Shown here: piece after piece, positions 7,707 through 17,337 of the stretch | Numbering within the stretch: the first letter of the stretch is position 1 | Layout of the letters: each line of letters starts with the position of its first letter | Assembly (NCBI GenBank): GCA_963742715.1 | Contig: CAVUMR010000003.1 | Span: 620,001 to 684,000, forward strand | Length of the DNA stretch: 64,000 nucleotides | Source: CAVUMR01 sp963742715 | GTDB taxonomy: Bacteria > Actinomycetota > Actinomycetes > Mycobacteriales > Micromonosporaceae | Reading direction: 5' to 3' | Translations under genes and position numbers: made by a program | Notes under the pieces: generated by a model | Told to the model about the DNA's origin: nothing | Database searches by the model: none | What the model saw: the letters and a program-made list of their open reading frames with translations, nothing else

Positions 7707-9380
7707 ATGCCGTCTGAGCGCAAGGGACGCAGCGCCGTCATCGGCGTCGACTTCGGCACGCTGTCCGGGCGCGCGGTCGTGGTGGCTGTCGACAACGGCG
7801 AAGAACTCGGCAGCGCCGTACACGAATATCCGCACGCCGTCCTCACCGACACCCTGCCGGGGAGCACCGAACGCCTCCCCCACGACTGGGCGCTCCAGGT
7901 GCCGAACGACTACCGCGAGGTGCTCCGCAACGCGGTGCCGAAAGCGCTCGCGACCAGCGGCGTCACCGCCGACGACGTGATGGGCATCGGCACCGATTTC
8001 ACCGCCTGCACGATCATGCCGGCCACAAATGATGGCGTCCCACTGTGCGAATTGGACGAATTCGAAGATCGCCCGCACGCGTACGTCAAACTCTGGCGCC
8101 ACCATGCCGCGCAGCCGCAGGCCGACCGGATCAACGCGCTCGCGCACTCGCGCGACGAGGCGTGGATCAGAAGGTACGGCGGGAAGCTCTCGTCCGAATG
8201 GGCGCTGGCCAAGGGCCTGCAACTGCTCGAGGAAGACCCCGAGCTGTACCGCCGGATGGACCACTGGATCGAAGCCGCCGACTGGATCATCTGGCAGTTG
8301 TGCGGCACGTACGTCCGCAACATCTGCACGGCCGGATACAAAGCCGTGTACCAGGACGGGCGCTACCCGTCGCAGGAGTTCCTCGGCGCACTCCACCCGG
8401 ACTTCACCGACTTCTTCGAGTCCAAAGTGGACCAGCGACTCGCCGCCCTGGGTGAGGCAGCAGGGGGCCTCACCGAGGAAGCGGCGCGCTGGACCGGGCT
8501 GCGCCCCGGTACCCCGGTCGCGGTCGGCAACGTCGACGCGCACGTCACCGCCCCGGCGGCCCAGGCGATCGAGCCCGGCCAGCTGCTCATGGTGATGGGC
8601 ACCTCGACCTGCCACGTCATGAACAGCGACGCACTCGGCGAGGTCCCCGGCATGTGCGGCGTCGTCCGCGACGGCATCACCCCGGGACTCTGGGGGTACG
8701 AGGCCGGCCAGAGCGGCGTCGGCGACATCTTCGCCTGGCAGGTGCAGAACGCGGTCCCCGCCGGCTATGCCGAGGCCGCCGAGAAGCATGGCCAGGACCT
8801 GCACGAATATCTGACCGCACTCGCGGAGAAGCAGGCGCCGGGCGAGCACGGACTGGTCGCGCTCGACTGGCACAGCGGCAACCGGTCGGTACTGGTGGAC
8901 CACGAGCTGTCCGGCCTGATTGTCGGCCTCACGCTCGGCACGAAACCCGAGAGCATCTATCGCGCGCTGTTGGAAAGCACCGCCTTCGGTACCCGGAAAA
9001 TCATCGAGTCCTTCGAGGCGAACGGCGTGCCGGTCGAGGAACTGGTAGTCGCCGGTGGCCTGGTCAAGAACCGGTTCCTCATGCAGTTGTACGCCGACGT
9101 GACCCGACGGCCGCTGTCGCTCCTCGCGTCCGCGCAGGGGCCGGCGCTCGGGTCGGCGATGCACGCCGCGGTCGCCGCCGGGGCGTACCCGGACATCCAG
9201 GCCGCGTCCGCCGCGATGGGCCACAAGCAGGTTGCCGCGTACCCGCCCGATGAAGCGCGCGCGAAGAAGTACGACCCGCTCTATCAGGAGTATTCGACGC
9301 TGCACGACTACTTCGGCCGCGGCGGCAACGACGTGATGCACCGGCTGCGCGCCATCCAACGCGGCGCGGTGGCGCCATGA
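7707..9380 (+). CDS. araB: Ribulokinase (FGGY family)
   Basis: A 557-aa FGGY carbohydrate kinase that phosphorylates L-ribulose to L-ribulose 5-phosphate in the cytoplasm. The N-terminal phosphate-binding strand GVDFGTLSGRAVVV, the sugar-site segment GIGTDFTACTIMP, the central VMGTSTCHVM and the C-terminal VVAGGLVKNRFLMQLYADV are typical of AraB. The ATG at 7707 is chosen over a TTG at 7701 because AGGAGG lies exactly seven bases upstream. It is the first structural gene behind two operators and overlaps araD by four bases. Order araB-araD-araA, the presence of an isomerase and epimerase, and length all agree with AraB and not xylulokinase. Confidence 0.95.
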   Translation: MPSERKGRSAVIGVDFGTLSGRAVVVAVDNGEELGSAVHEYPHAVLTDTLPGSTERLPHDWALQVPNDYREVLRNAVPKALATSGVTADDVMGIGTDFTACTIMPATNDGVPLCELDEFEDRPHAYVKLWRHHAAQPQADRINALAHSRDEAWIRRYGGKLSSEWALAKGLQLLEEDPELYRRMDHWIEAADWIIWQLCGTYVRNICTAGYKAVYQDGRYPSQEFLGALHPDFTDFFESKVDQRLAALGEAAGGLTEEAARWTGLRPGTPVAVGNVDAHVTAPAAQAIEPGQLLMVMGTSTCHVMNSDALGEVPGMCGVVRDGITPGLWGYEAGQSGVGDIFAWQVQNAVPAGYAEAAEKHGQDLHEYLTALAEKQAPGEHGLVALDWHSGNRSVLVDHELSGLIVGLTLGTKPESIYRALLESTAFGTRKIIESFEANGVPVEELVVAGGLVKNRFLMQLYADVTRRPLSLLASAQGPALGSAMHAAVAAGAYPDIQAASAAMGHKQVAAYPPDEARAKKYDPLYQEYSTLHDYFGRGGNDVMHRLRAIQRGAVAP

Positions 9381-10045
9381 GCGCATTGGACGACCTCAGA
9401 GGGACCGTCAGCGCGCTGCACGCCGAGCTCGTCCGGTACAACCTGGTCGCCTGGACCGCCGGCAACGTATCCGGCCGGGTGCCCGGCGCCGACCTGTTCG
9501 TCATCAAGCCCAGTGGCGTCGACTACGACCAGCTGTCGCCGGACACGATGATCGTCTGCGACCTGGACGGAACGGTGGTCGACGGGGACCTGTCCCCCTC
9601 CAGTGACACCGCCGCACACGCGTACGTGTACCGCGAAATGCCCGAGGTCGGCGGAGTCGTCCACACCCATTCGCCGTACGCGACCGCCTGGGCCGCCCGC
9701 GGCGAGCCGATCCCGTGCGTACTGACCGCAATGGCCGACGAGTTCGGCGGCGACATCCCGGTAGGCCCGTTCGCGCTGATCGGCAACGACGACATCGGCA
9801 AGGGGATCGTCGAAACGCTGCGCGACTCGCGCTCCCCCGCCGTACTCATGCGCAACCACGGCGTCTTCACCATCGGCACGGACCCGCGGGCGGCGGTCAA
9901 AGCGGCGGTCATGTGCGAAGACGTGGCCCGCACCGTGCACCTCACCCGGCAACTCGGCGAGCCGGTGCCGATCGCGCAGCACGACATCGACCGGCTCTAC
10001 GACCGCTACCAGAACGTGTACGGCCAGGGGGGAGGGCGCTCGTGA
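9377..10045 (+). CDS. araD: L-ribulose-5-phosphate 4-epimerase
   Basis: A 222-aa class II aldolase/epimerase fold protein that converts L-ribulose 5-phosphate to D-xylulose 5-phosphate. The zinc ligands are visible: VVHTHSPYATAW (His96, His98) and LMRNHGVFTIG (His161), with the early GNVSGRVPG and KPSGVDY phosphate-site loops. Length matches AraD. The ATG overlaps the araB stop (ATGA) and its own stop overlaps the araA GTG, so the three genes are translationally coupled. Fuculose-phosphate aldolase has the same fold, but the gene neighbours decide for AraD. Confidence 0.93.
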   Translation: MSALDDLRGTVSALHAELVRYNLVAWTAGNVSGRVPGADLFVIKPSGVDYDQLSPDTMIVCDLDGTVVDGDLSPSSDTAAHAYVYREMPEVGGVVHTHSPYATAWAARGEPIPCVLTAMADEFGGDIPVGPFALIGNDDIGKGIVETLRDSRSPAVLMRNHGVFTIGTDPRAAVKAAVMCEDVARTVHLTRQLGEPVPIAQHDIDRLYDRYQNVYGQGGGRS

Positions 10046-11532
10046 CCCAGATCTGGTTCCTCACCGGCAGCCAGGGCCTGTACGGCGAGGACGTGCTCGA
10101 CCAGGTGGCGGCGCAGTCCCAGCAGATCGCCAAACAGCTCGACGGCGCCGCCGCCATCCCGTGCGACGTGGTCTGGAAACCGGTCCTCACCGACGCGACC
10201 GCGATCCGGCGGACCTGCCTGGACGCCAGCTCCGACGACGACTGTGTCGGCGTGATCGCCTGGATGCACACGTTCTCACCAGCGAAGATGTGGATCGGCG
10301 GGCTGGACGCGCTGCGCAAGCCGCTGCTGCACCTGCACACCCAGGCCAATGTCGAGCTGCCGTGGGCCGACATCGACATGGACTTCATGAACCTCAACCA
10401 GGCCGCGCACGGCGACCGCGAGTTCGGCTACCTCCAGACCCGGCTGGGGGTACCGCGCAAGACCGTCACCGGGCACGTCAGCAACCCGTCGGTGGCGCGG
10501 CGGATCGGCACCTGGGCGCGGGCCGCCACCGCCGCGACCGCGCTGCGGAGCACCCGGCTGGCCCGGTTCGGCGACAACATGCGCGATGTCGCGGTCACCG
10601 AAGGGGACAAGGTCGAGGCGGAGTTGCGGTTCGGCGCGTCGGTCAACACGTACGGCGTGAACGACCTGGTCGCCGCCGTCGACGCGGCACCCACCGACGC
10701 GGTCGACGCACTTGTCGAGGTGTACGCCGACAGCTACGACCTCGCGCCGGAGTTGCGCCGTGGCGGCGACCGGCACGAGGACCTGCGGTACGGCGCGCGC
10801 ATCGAGGCGGGCCTGCGCGACTTCCTCGACAGCGGCGGGTTCACCGCGTTCACCACGAACTTCCAGGACCTCGGCGGGTTGCGTCAACTGCCCGGGCTGG
10901 CCGTACAACGGCTGATGGCCGACGGGTACGGCTTCGGCGCCGAAGGCGACTGGAAGACCTCGGTACTGCTGCGCGCCTGCAAGGTGATGGCCGACGGGCT
11001 GCCCGGCGGTACCTCGTTCATGGAGGACTACACGTACCACCTGGTGCCCGGCGAGGAGAAGATCCTCGGCGCGCACATGCTGGAGATCTGCCCGACCATC
11101 GCCTCCGGCCGGCCGAGCCTGGAGATCCATCCGCTCGGCATCGGCGACCGCGAGGACCCGGTACGACTGGTCTTCGACGCCACGCCCGGACCCGCGGTCG
11201 CGGTCGGGCTCGCCGATCTGGGCGACCGGTTCCGACTGGTCGGCAACGAGGTCGAGGTCGTACCGCCGGACGCGCCACTGCCGAAGCTGCCGGTGGCCCG
11301 CGCGGTGTGGCGGCCGGCTCCCGACCTGTACACCTCGACCGAATGCTGGCTGACCGCCGGCGGACCGCACCACACGGTGCTCTCTACCGCGCTGACCAGC
11401 GAACATCTCTGGGATTTCGCCGAAATGACCGGCACCGAGCTGGCCCTGATCGACGGCGACACCCGGGTCCGGCGCTTCGTCTCCGAACTGCGCTGGAACT
11501 CCGCCTACCACCGACTCGCCCACGGGCTGTGA
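10042..11532 (+). CDS. araA: L-arabinose isomerase
   Basis: A 496-aa protein starting with the GTG at 10042 (GTGA overlap with the araD stop); it begins TQIWFLTGSQGLYGED, the standard AraA N-terminus. Further family marks are WMHTFSPAKMWI, LHLHTQANVELPWADIDMDFMNLNQ-like text split across 10340-10400, and the active-site segment SFMEDYTYHL near residue 330. It isomerises L-arabinose to L-ribulose with a manganese ion. Length equals E. coli AraA within a few residues. It is followed after 11 bp by the importer genes of the same operon. Confidence 0.96.
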   Translation: MTQIWFLTGSQGLYGEDVLDQVAAQSQQIAKQLDGAAAIPCDVVWKPVLTDATAIRRTCLDASSDDDCVGVIAWMHTFSPAKMWIGGLDALRKPLLHLHTQANVELPWADIDMDFMNLNQAAHGDREFGYLQTRLGVPRKTVTGHVSNPSVARRIGTWARAATAATALRSTRLARFGDNMRDVAVTEGDKVEAELRFGASVNTYGVNDLVAAVDAAPTDAVDALVEVYADSYDLAPELRRGGDRHEDLRYGARIEAGLRDFLDSGGFTAFTTNFQDLGGLRQLPGLAVQRLMADGYGFGAEGDWKTSVLLRACKVMADGLPGGTSFMEDYTYHLVPGEEKILGAHMLEICPTIASGRPSLEIHPLGIGDREDPVRLVFDATPGPAVAVGLADLGDRFRLVGNEVEVVPPDAPLPKLPVARAVWRPAPDLYTSTECWLTAGGPHHTVLSTALTSEHLWDFAEMTGTELALIDGDTRVRRFVSELRWNSAYHRLAHGL

Positions 11533-11543
11533 AGGGCTGTGCC

Positions 11544-12908
11544 ATGAACGATCCCTCGATTTTCGGCGGCGCCCCGTTCTCCCGGCGGAGCCTGCTCCGC
11601 GGCACGCTTGCCGGCGTGGGGGCGACCACCCTCGCCGGTCTCGGCCTGGCCGGCTGCTCGTCGCCGGTCGTGTCCGGCCTCGCCAACACCTCGATCGACC
11701 CGGGGACCGTCGCCTACTGGAACCTGTTCGGCGGCGGCGACGGCGTACGGATGACGCAGATGCAGGACGGCTATCTCAAGGCGAACCCGCGGAACAAGCT
11801 GGAGGCGGTGACGCTCGCCTGGGGCAACCCGTACTACACGAAGCTGTCGCTCGCGACCGTCGGCGCCAAACCGCCGAACGTGGCCGTGTCGCACCTGACC
11901 CGGATGAAGACGCTGGTGCAGGCCGACCTGCTCCAGGAGCTGCACCCCGAAGACCTGGCCCGGCACGGCATGTCGGCGGACAAGTTCAACAAGCGCGCCT
12001 GGGAAGCCGGGCTGGTGGGCGGCAAGGCGTACGCGATCCCGATCGACACCCACCCGTTCGTGCTGTTCTACAACACGAAGATCTGCAAAGAGGCCGGCCT
12101 GCTCGACGACAACGAGCAGCTCAAGCCGATCGCCGGCGAGGAGGCGTTCGCCGACGCGCTGGAGAAGGTCAAGAAGGTCACCGGCCAGTACGGCGTGACC
12201 CACGGCATCAACGCCGACTACGCCTCCCCGTGGCGGCTGTTCCAGACGATGTACTCCCAGCTCGGCGGCGAAATACTGGCCGACAACGGGACGAAGCTCG
12301 TACTCGACGACGCCAAAGCCAAGCGGGTCCTGGAGTACCTGCGCACGCTCGCGGTGGACCGCAAGCTGATGCCGTCGAGCATCGACTACCAGGGCGCCGT
12401 GGCCCTGTTCGCGAGCGGGGCGTCCGGCTTCCACCTGAACGGCGAGTGGGAGATCACCACGTTCCAGACCGCGAAGATGCCGTTCAGCATGACGCTCGTA
12501 CCGAACGTGTTCGGCGGTACCTACGCGGTGCAGGCCGACTCGCACACGCTGGTACTGCCCAAGCGGCCACGCCAGAGTCGCGCCGAACTCGACCGGTCGC
12601 TCGGCTTCGTCCGGTCGATGCTCGACCAGAGCCTCACCTGGGCCCAGGGCGGGCACGTACCCGCGTGGCAGCCGTTCGCGGACAGCGAGGAGTACCGCAA
12701 GCTCACGCCGCAGTCGAACTACGCGGCGGCGGCCGACGCGGCGGTGTACGACCCACCCGGCTGGTACTCCGGCTCCGGTTCGAACTTCGAAATCATCATG
12801 GGTTCCGCCATCGGCGGCATGGAGGCCGGGCAGCTCTCCGTCGACGATGCGATCAGCCAGATCAGGTCGAAAATCACCGCCCTCGCGGGCACCGCGTCGC
12901 CGGTCTGA
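11544..12908 (+). CDS. Sugar ABC transporter, substrate-binding lipoprotein (Tat-type)
   Basis: A 454-aa extracellular solute-binding protein. The N-terminus carries a twin-arginine motif, SRRSLLRG, a hydrophobic stretch and a lipobox, LAGCSS, so the mature protein is likely exported folded and anchored by a lipid on Cys near residue 36. The mature part has the fold marks of the MalE-like group (VAYWNLFGGGDG, FVLFYNTKICKEAGL, FASGASGFHLNGEWEI). AAGGG precedes the ATG at 11544. With the two permeases downstream it should capture arabinose or arabino-oligosaccharides. No ATPase is encoded nearby; actinomycetes often share one MsiK-type ATPase among such importers. Confidence 0.9.
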   Translation: MNDPSIFGGAPFSRRSLLRGTLAGVGATTLAGLGLAGCSSPVVSGLANTSIDPGTVAYWNLFGGGDGVRMTQMQDGYLKANPRNKLEAVTLAWGNPYYTKLSLATVGAKPPNVAVSHLTRMKTLVQADLLQELHPEDLARHGMSADKFNKRAWEAGLVGGKAYAIPIDTHPFVLFYNTKICKEAGLLDDNEQLKPIAGEEAFADALEKVKKVTGQYGVTHGINADYASPWRLFQTMYSQLGGEILADNGTKLVLDDAKAKRVLEYLRTLAVDRKLMPSSIDYQGAVALFASGASGFHLNGEWEITTFQTAKMPFSMTLVPNVFGGTYAVQADSHTLVLPKRPRQSRAELDRSLGFVRSMLDQSLTWAQGGHVPAWQPFADSEEYRKLTPQSNYAAAADAAVYDPPGWYSGSGSNFEIIMGSAIGGMEAGQLSVDDAISQIRSKITALAGTASPV

Positions 12909-12925
12909 GCCCGGGAGGTTTCGCC

Positions 12926-13876
12926 ATGACCACCACAACCGCCACCACCGTCACCGGTCGCGTGCCGACCGCGGCCACCCCGAAGGCGCGGGCCGCGGAG
13001 GGGTCGCGGGGGCACGGCCGCCCGGCCATGGGCTTCCTCGCCCCGTTCATCGTGCTCTACCTGCTGTTCATCATCGGACCGGCGCTCTACATGGTGGTGA
13101 TGAGCTTCTTCAACACCAGCCTGGTCAAGTCCGGCCTGGGCAGTTTCGCCGGGCTCGACAACTATGTGGAGGCGCTGTCCAGCAGCGACTTCTGGCTGTC
13201 GGTGTGGCACACGATCTGGTTCACGATCCTCACCACGCCACCACTGATCGTGCTCGGGTTCGTGTTCGCGCTGCTGGCCGACCGGGTGCGGCGCGGGCGC
13301 TGGTTCTTCCGGCTGGCGTTCTTCCTGCCGTACATCCTGCCGTCCGCGGTCGTCGCGCTGATCTGGCTGTGGCTCTACACCCCGGCGTTGGGGCTGCTCA
13401 CCAAGGTGGTCACCACGTTCGGATTCACCGAACCCAACTGGCTCGGCAGCCCCAACCTGGCGATGCCGTCGCTGGCCATCACCACGGTCTGGTGGACGCT
13501 CGGCTTCAACTTCGTGCTGTACCTGGCCGGACTGCAGGACATTCCGCGCGACCTGTACGAGGCGTCCTCGATGGACGGCGCCAGTCCCTGGCAGCAGATC
13601 CGCGGCATCACGATCCCGCTGCTCGCGCGTACCACCACGCTGGTGGTCGTCCTGCAGGTGATCGCCTCGCTGAAAGTGTTCGACCAGATGTACATCATGA
13701 CCAGCGGCGGTCCGAACTACAGCACCCGGCCCGCGCTCGAGTACATCTACGACGTCGGGTTCACCGACTTCCGCACCGGCTACGCCGCCGCCGCGTCCAC
13801 GCTGTTCTTCCTGCTGGTACTCGCCGTGTCCGCCGTGTGGCTGGTTATCACCCGCCGCCAGGAACAGGGGATCTGA
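12926..13876 (+). CDS. Sugar ABC transporter permease (MalF/UgpA type)
   Basis: A 316-aa inner-membrane permease with six hydrophobic segments and the cytoplasmic EAA loop, here YEASSMDGASPWQQIRGITIPLL, that docks the ATPase. The N-terminal 30 residues are Thr/Ala rich and cytoplasmic. ATG 12926 follows GGGAGG. It pairs with the next gene to form the translocation channel for the sugar bound by the lipoprotein encoded just upstream. Confidence 0.92.
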   Translation: MTTTTATTVTGRVPTAATPKARAAEGSRGHGRPAMGFLAPFIVLYLLFIIGPALYMVVMSFFNTSLVKSGLGSFAGLDNYVEALSSSDFWLSVWHTIWFTILTTPPLIVLGFVFALLADRVRRGRWFFRLAFFLPYILPSAVVALIWLWLYTPALGLLTKVVTTFGFTEPNWLGSPNLAMPSLAITTVWWTLGFNFVLYLAGLQDIPRDLYEASSMDGASPWQQIRGITIPLLARTTTLVVVLQVIASLKVFDQMYIMTSGGPNYSTRPALEYIYDVGFTDFRTGYAAAASTLFFLLVLAVSAVWLVITRRQEQGI

Positions 13877-13878
13877 CC

Positions 13879-14760
13879 ATGGCCACCATCGCCGCCACCG
13901 GAGCACGGCACACCGCCGCGACCACCACGCAGGACTCGATCGACCGGCGCATCAAGCTGTTCAACCGGACCTGCGCCGGTGTACTGATCGCCTTCGCGCT
14001 GCTCTGGCTGGTACCGCTGGCCTGGGCGGTGGACACCGCGCTCAAGCCGAACGCGGAAACCACCAACACCACCTGGGCGATCGACCACCCGACGCTCGCG
14101 TCGTTCCGCACGCTGCTCTCGGCCGGCGACATCGTCAACTGGTACGCGGCGAGCTTCATCACCTCGGCCGCCATCGCGGTCAGCACGGTGTTCACCGCGA
14201 GCCTCGCCGCGTACGCGCTGTCCCGGCTGCGGTTCCGGTTCCGGATCGTGGTGTTCTGGTTCGTACTGATCGGGATCATGATCCCGCAGCAGGTGCTGAT
14301 CGTGCCCCAGTTCCGCGAGTTCAGCGCGCTGCACCTGCTCAACACGTACTGGGCGGTGATCCTCCCGCAGATCCCGACCGCTATCGCGGTGTTCATCTTC
14401 AAGCAGTTCTTCGACGGGCTGCCCAGGGACCTGGACGAGGCCGCCCGGGTCGACGGGGCCGGTTTCTTCCGCACGTACTGGCAGGTCGTGATGCCGCTGA
14501 CCCGACCCGCGGTAGCCGCGGTCGCGATCTTCACGTTCGTGTGGAGCTGGAACAACCTGCTCTGGCCGCTGCTGGTGCTGACGAATCCGAAGCTCATGAC
14601 GATCCCGGTCGGGCTCGCCACCGTCCAGGGCTCGTACGGCATCCGGTACGCCGACACGATGGCCGCCGCGATTCTCGGCGCGCTGCCGCTCGTACTCGTG
14701 TTCCTGCTCTTCCAACGGCGGATCGTCGAGGGCATCGCCGGTACCGGGCTGAAGGGGTGA
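13879..14760 (+). CDS. Sugar ABC transporter permease (MalG/UgpE type)
   Basis: A 293-aa second channel subunit. Six hydrophobic segments and the EAA loop LDEAARVDGAGFFRTYWQ are visible, as is the typical WSWNNLLWPLLVL segment near the C-terminus. Start ATG lies two bases after the stop of the first permease, so translation is coupled. The TGA at 14758-14760 is followed within eight bases by the arabinofuranosidase start. Confidence 0.92.
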   Translation: MATIAATGARHTAATTTQDSIDRRIKLFNRTCAGVLIAFALLWLVPLAWAVDTALKPNAETTNTTWAIDHPTLASFRTLLSAGDIVNWYAASFITSAAIAVSTVFTASLAAYALSRLRFRFRIVVFWFVLIGIMIPQQVLIVPQFREFSALHLLNTYWAVILPQIPTAIAVFIFKQFFDGLPRDLDEAARVDGAGFFRTYWQVVMPLTRPAVAAVAIFTFVWSWNNLLWPLLVLTNPKLMTIPVGLATVQGSYGIRYADTMAAAILGALPLVLVFLLFQRRIVEGIAGTGLKG

Positions 14761-14767
14761 ATGGTTC

Positions 14768-16327
14768 TTGCACTCCGCGTCGCTGACCATCGATCCGTCC
14801 TTCCGCCTGTCCGAGGTGGACCCGCGGCTCTACGGCTCGTTCGTCGAGCACCTGGGCCGCTGCGTGTACGACGGGATCTACGAGCCGGAACACCCGTCGG
14901 CTGGTCCGGACGGGTTCCGGCGCGACGTCGCCGACCTGGTGCGCGAGCTCGGCGTACCGGTGCTGCGCTATCCCGGCGGCAACTTCGTGTCCGGGTACAA
15001 CTGGGAGGACGGGGTCGGGCCGCGCGCCGACCGCCCCTCCCGGCTGGAGCTGGCGTGGCACTCGATCGAGTCGAACCAGGTCGGCGTGGACGAGTTCGTC
15101 CCGTGGGCCCGCTCGGTCGGCAGCGATCCGATGATGGCGGTGAACCTCGGTACCCGCGGGGTCGACGCGGCCCGCAACCTCGTCGAGTACTGCAACCATC
15201 CGTCCGGTACGTACTGGTCGGACCTGCGCCGCGCCAACGGATCGCCCGAGCCGCACGACGTGAAGCTGTGGTGCCTCGGCAACGAGATGGACGGGCCGTG
15301 GCAGATCGGCCACAAGACCGCTGGTGAGTACGCCCGGCTGGCCGCCGAAACCGCCCGCGCGATGCGCCTGGTCGACCCGTCGATCGAGCTGGCCGCGTGC
15401 GGCTCCTCGCACCCGTCGATGCCGACCTTCGGCTCGTGGGAGGCGACCGTGCTGGCCGAGGCGTACGACCAGGTCGACTACATCTCCCTGCACAGCTACT
15501 ACGAGGAGTCCGACGGCGACCGGGACAGCTTCCTGGCCAGCGCGGTCGAGCTGGACCGGTTCATCGAGGCGGTCGTGGCGACCTGCGACCACGTACGCGC
15601 GGTCGGCCGGCACCGCAAGCGCGTCAACCTGTCCGTGGACGAGTGGAACGTCTGGTACCAGACCAGGTTCCAGAATGAGCCCGAGCAGGACTGGGCGCAC
15701 GCGCCGCGACTGATCGAGGACACGTACTCGCTGGTCGACGCGGTGGTCGTGGGCGATCTGCTGATCTCGCTGCTGCGCCATGCCGACCGCGTGAAGATCG
15801 GCTGCCTCGCGCAGCTGGTGAACGTGATCGCGCCGATCCGTACCGAGCCGGGCGGGCCGGCGTGGCGGCAGCCCACGTACCACCCGTTCGCGCTGACCTC
15901 CCGGCACGGGCGCGGGACCGTGCTCCTGGTGGAGCCGACCGGCCCATCGACGGGCGGGGTTCCGTCGATGGAGACAGCGAAGTTCGGCGAGGTGCCGGTG
16001 CTGGACGCGACCGCGGTGCTGGCCGACGACGGCACGGTCACGCTGTTCGCGGTCAACCGGGACCAGCACTCTGACCTTGCTCTGGACGTCGACCTGCGCG
16101 CGTGTACCGGGCTGCTGACCGGCGAGCACACCGTTATCGCCGGTCCCGAGCCGGACGCCACCAACAGCGCCGAGCAGCCGGACCGGGTGACGCCGCGCCG
16201 GCTGGACGACGTGAAGGTGTCCGACGGTCGCGCGACCGTGCTGCTGCCGGCGCTGTCCTGGAGCATGCTCCGGCTGACGGCCGCGCCATCGGCATCCACG
16301 TCGCCGGATTCCGCGTCGCCACGATGA
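14768..16327 (+). CDS. Alpha-L-arabinofuranosidase, GH51
   Basis: A 519-aa GH51 enzyme that releases terminal L-arabinofuranose. The acid/base Glu is in CLGNEMDGPW (Glu173) and the nucleophile Glu in NLSVDEWNVWY (Glu292); RYPGGNFVSGYNWEDGVGP is the usual substrate-site segment. There is no signal peptide, so it acts on imported oligosaccharides in the cytoplasm. The TTG start at 14768 lies behind AAGGGG that overlaps the end of the permease gene; an ATG at 14761 is in another frame. The stop overlaps the next start (ATGA). The length is typical of AbfA. Confidence 0.94.
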   Translation: MHSASLTIDPSFRLSEVDPRLYGSFVEHLGRCVYDGIYEPEHPSAGPDGFRRDVADLVRELGVPVLRYPGGNFVSGYNWEDGVGPRADRPSRLELAWHSIESNQVGVDEFVPWARSVGSDPMMAVNLGTRGVDAARNLVEYCNHPSGTYWSDLRRANGSPEPHDVKLWCLGNEMDGPWQIGHKTAGEYARLAAETARAMRLVDPSIELAACGSSHPSMPTFGSWEATVLAEAYDQVDYISLHSYYEESDGDRDSFLASAVELDRFIEAVVATCDHVRAVGRHRKRVNLSVDEWNVWYQTRFQNEPEQDWAHAPRLIEDTYSLVDAVVVGDLLISLLRHADRVKIGCLAQLVNVIAPIRTEPGGPAWRQPTYHPFALTSRHGRGTVLLVEPTGPSTGGVPSMETAKFGEVPVLDATAVLADDGTVTLFAVNRDQHSDLALDVDLRACTGLLTGEHTVIAGPEPDATNSAEQPDRVTPRRLDDVKVSDGRATVLLPALSWSMLRLTAAPSASTSPDSASPR

Positions 16328-17337
16328 GGGTCGCCCGGCTGCACGGCGCCGGGGATCTCCGGCTGACCGACGAACCGATGCCGGAGGTACCGCCCGGCCA
16401 CAGCCTGGTGCGGGTCGCCGCGGTCGGGCTGTGCGGCTCTGACCTGCACTGGTACACCGAAGCCGGGATCGGTGACGCCCGGCTGGACACCCCGCTGGTG
16501 ATCGGTCACGAGATCGCCGGCACCGTGTCGGGTGGTGACCTCGACGGCACCCTCGTCGCGGTCGATCCGGCGATCCCGTGCGGTACCTGCGACATCTGCC
16601 AGGAGGGGCACCGCAACCTGTGCCCGCGCATCCGGTTCGCCGGGCACGGCGTACACGATGGGGGTCTGCGCGAATTCCTGGCCTGGCCGACCGCGCTGCT
16701 GCATCCGCTGCCGGACAGCTTCACCGCAGCGGACGGCGCGATGCTCGAGCCGTTGGGTGTGGCGATCCACGCGCTCGACCTCGGGCACCTGCGCGTCGGT
16801 GCCACGGTCGGCGTGTTCGGCTGTGGACCGATCGGGTTGCTGCTGGTGCAGGCGTTGCGGGCGGCCGGCGCCGCGACCGTGGTGGCGGTCGATCCACTAC
16901 CGCACCGGCTGGCGGCCGCCCGCGCGTTCGGCGCCGACGTCGCCGCCACTCCGGACGAGGTCGGCGACCCGGCAACCCTGGCACGGCGGGCCGGCGGCGA
17001 CCGGTACGGGATGCACGTGACGTTCGAGGTGGCCGGCAATGACGACGCGGTACAACTCGCGATCGCGGCCGCCCGGCCCGGCGCCCGGGTGGTGCTGGCC
17101 GGTATCCCGGACGACGACCGCACCTCGTTCACCGCGTCCGCGGCGCGGCGTCGCGGGCTGACGATCCTGATGTCGCGGCGGATGAAGGAGCCGTACCCGC
17201 GGGCGATCGAGCTGGTCCGCTCCGGCCGGGTGGACGTCCGCTCGGTGGTCTCCGCGACCCTTCCGCTGGAGGAGGTCGACCGGGCGTTCGCGCTGGCCGC
17301 GGGGCGTACCGGGCTGAAGGTGGTGGTGACGCCGTGA
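16324..17337 (+). CDS. Zinc-dependent medium-chain dehydrogenase (sorbitol/threonine dehydrogenase-like)
   Basis: A 337-aa MDR-family enzyme. The catalytic zinc site shows in GLCGSDLHWY and IGHEIAG, the structural zinc lobe in PCGTCDICQEGHRNLCP (four Cys), and the NAD(P)-binding Rossmann turn in GVFGCGPIGLLLV. It oxidises or reduces a secondary alcohol on a polyol or sugar. Its place between two arabinoside hydrolases suggests L-arabinitol or another pentitol, or an alternative route for arabinose, but no substrate residue decides this. ATGA and GTGA overlaps with both neighbours put it in the ara operon. Confidence 0.85.
   Translation: MRVARLHGAGDLRLTDEPMPEVPPGHSLVRVAAVGLCGSDLHWYTEAGIGDARLDTPLVIGHEIAGTVSGGDLDGTLVAVDPAIPCGTCDICQEGHRNLCPRIRFAGHGVHDGGLREFLAWPTALLHPLPDSFTAADGAMLEPLGVAIHALDLGHLRVGATVGVFGCGPIGLLLVQALRAAGAATVVAVDPLPHRLAAARAFGADVAATPDEVGDPATLARRAGGDRYGMHVTFEVAGNDDAVQLAIAAARPGARVVLAGIPDDDRTSFTASAARRRGLTILMSRRMKEPYPRAIELVRSGRVDVRSVVSATLPLEEVDRAFALAAGRTGLKVVVTP

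Noticed and set aside
7689..9386. Long minus-strand open frame (about 565 codons) opposite araB
   Set aside because: It is the antisense of a well-supported kinase. High-GC third positions leave antisense frames open. No start signal or domain is visible.
10161..11530. Plus-strand frame opposite/over araA that continues into the binding-protein gene
   Set aside because: Only the part after ATG 11544 has a ribosome site and signal peptide; the upstream part is a frame shadow of araA, Arg/Pro rich.
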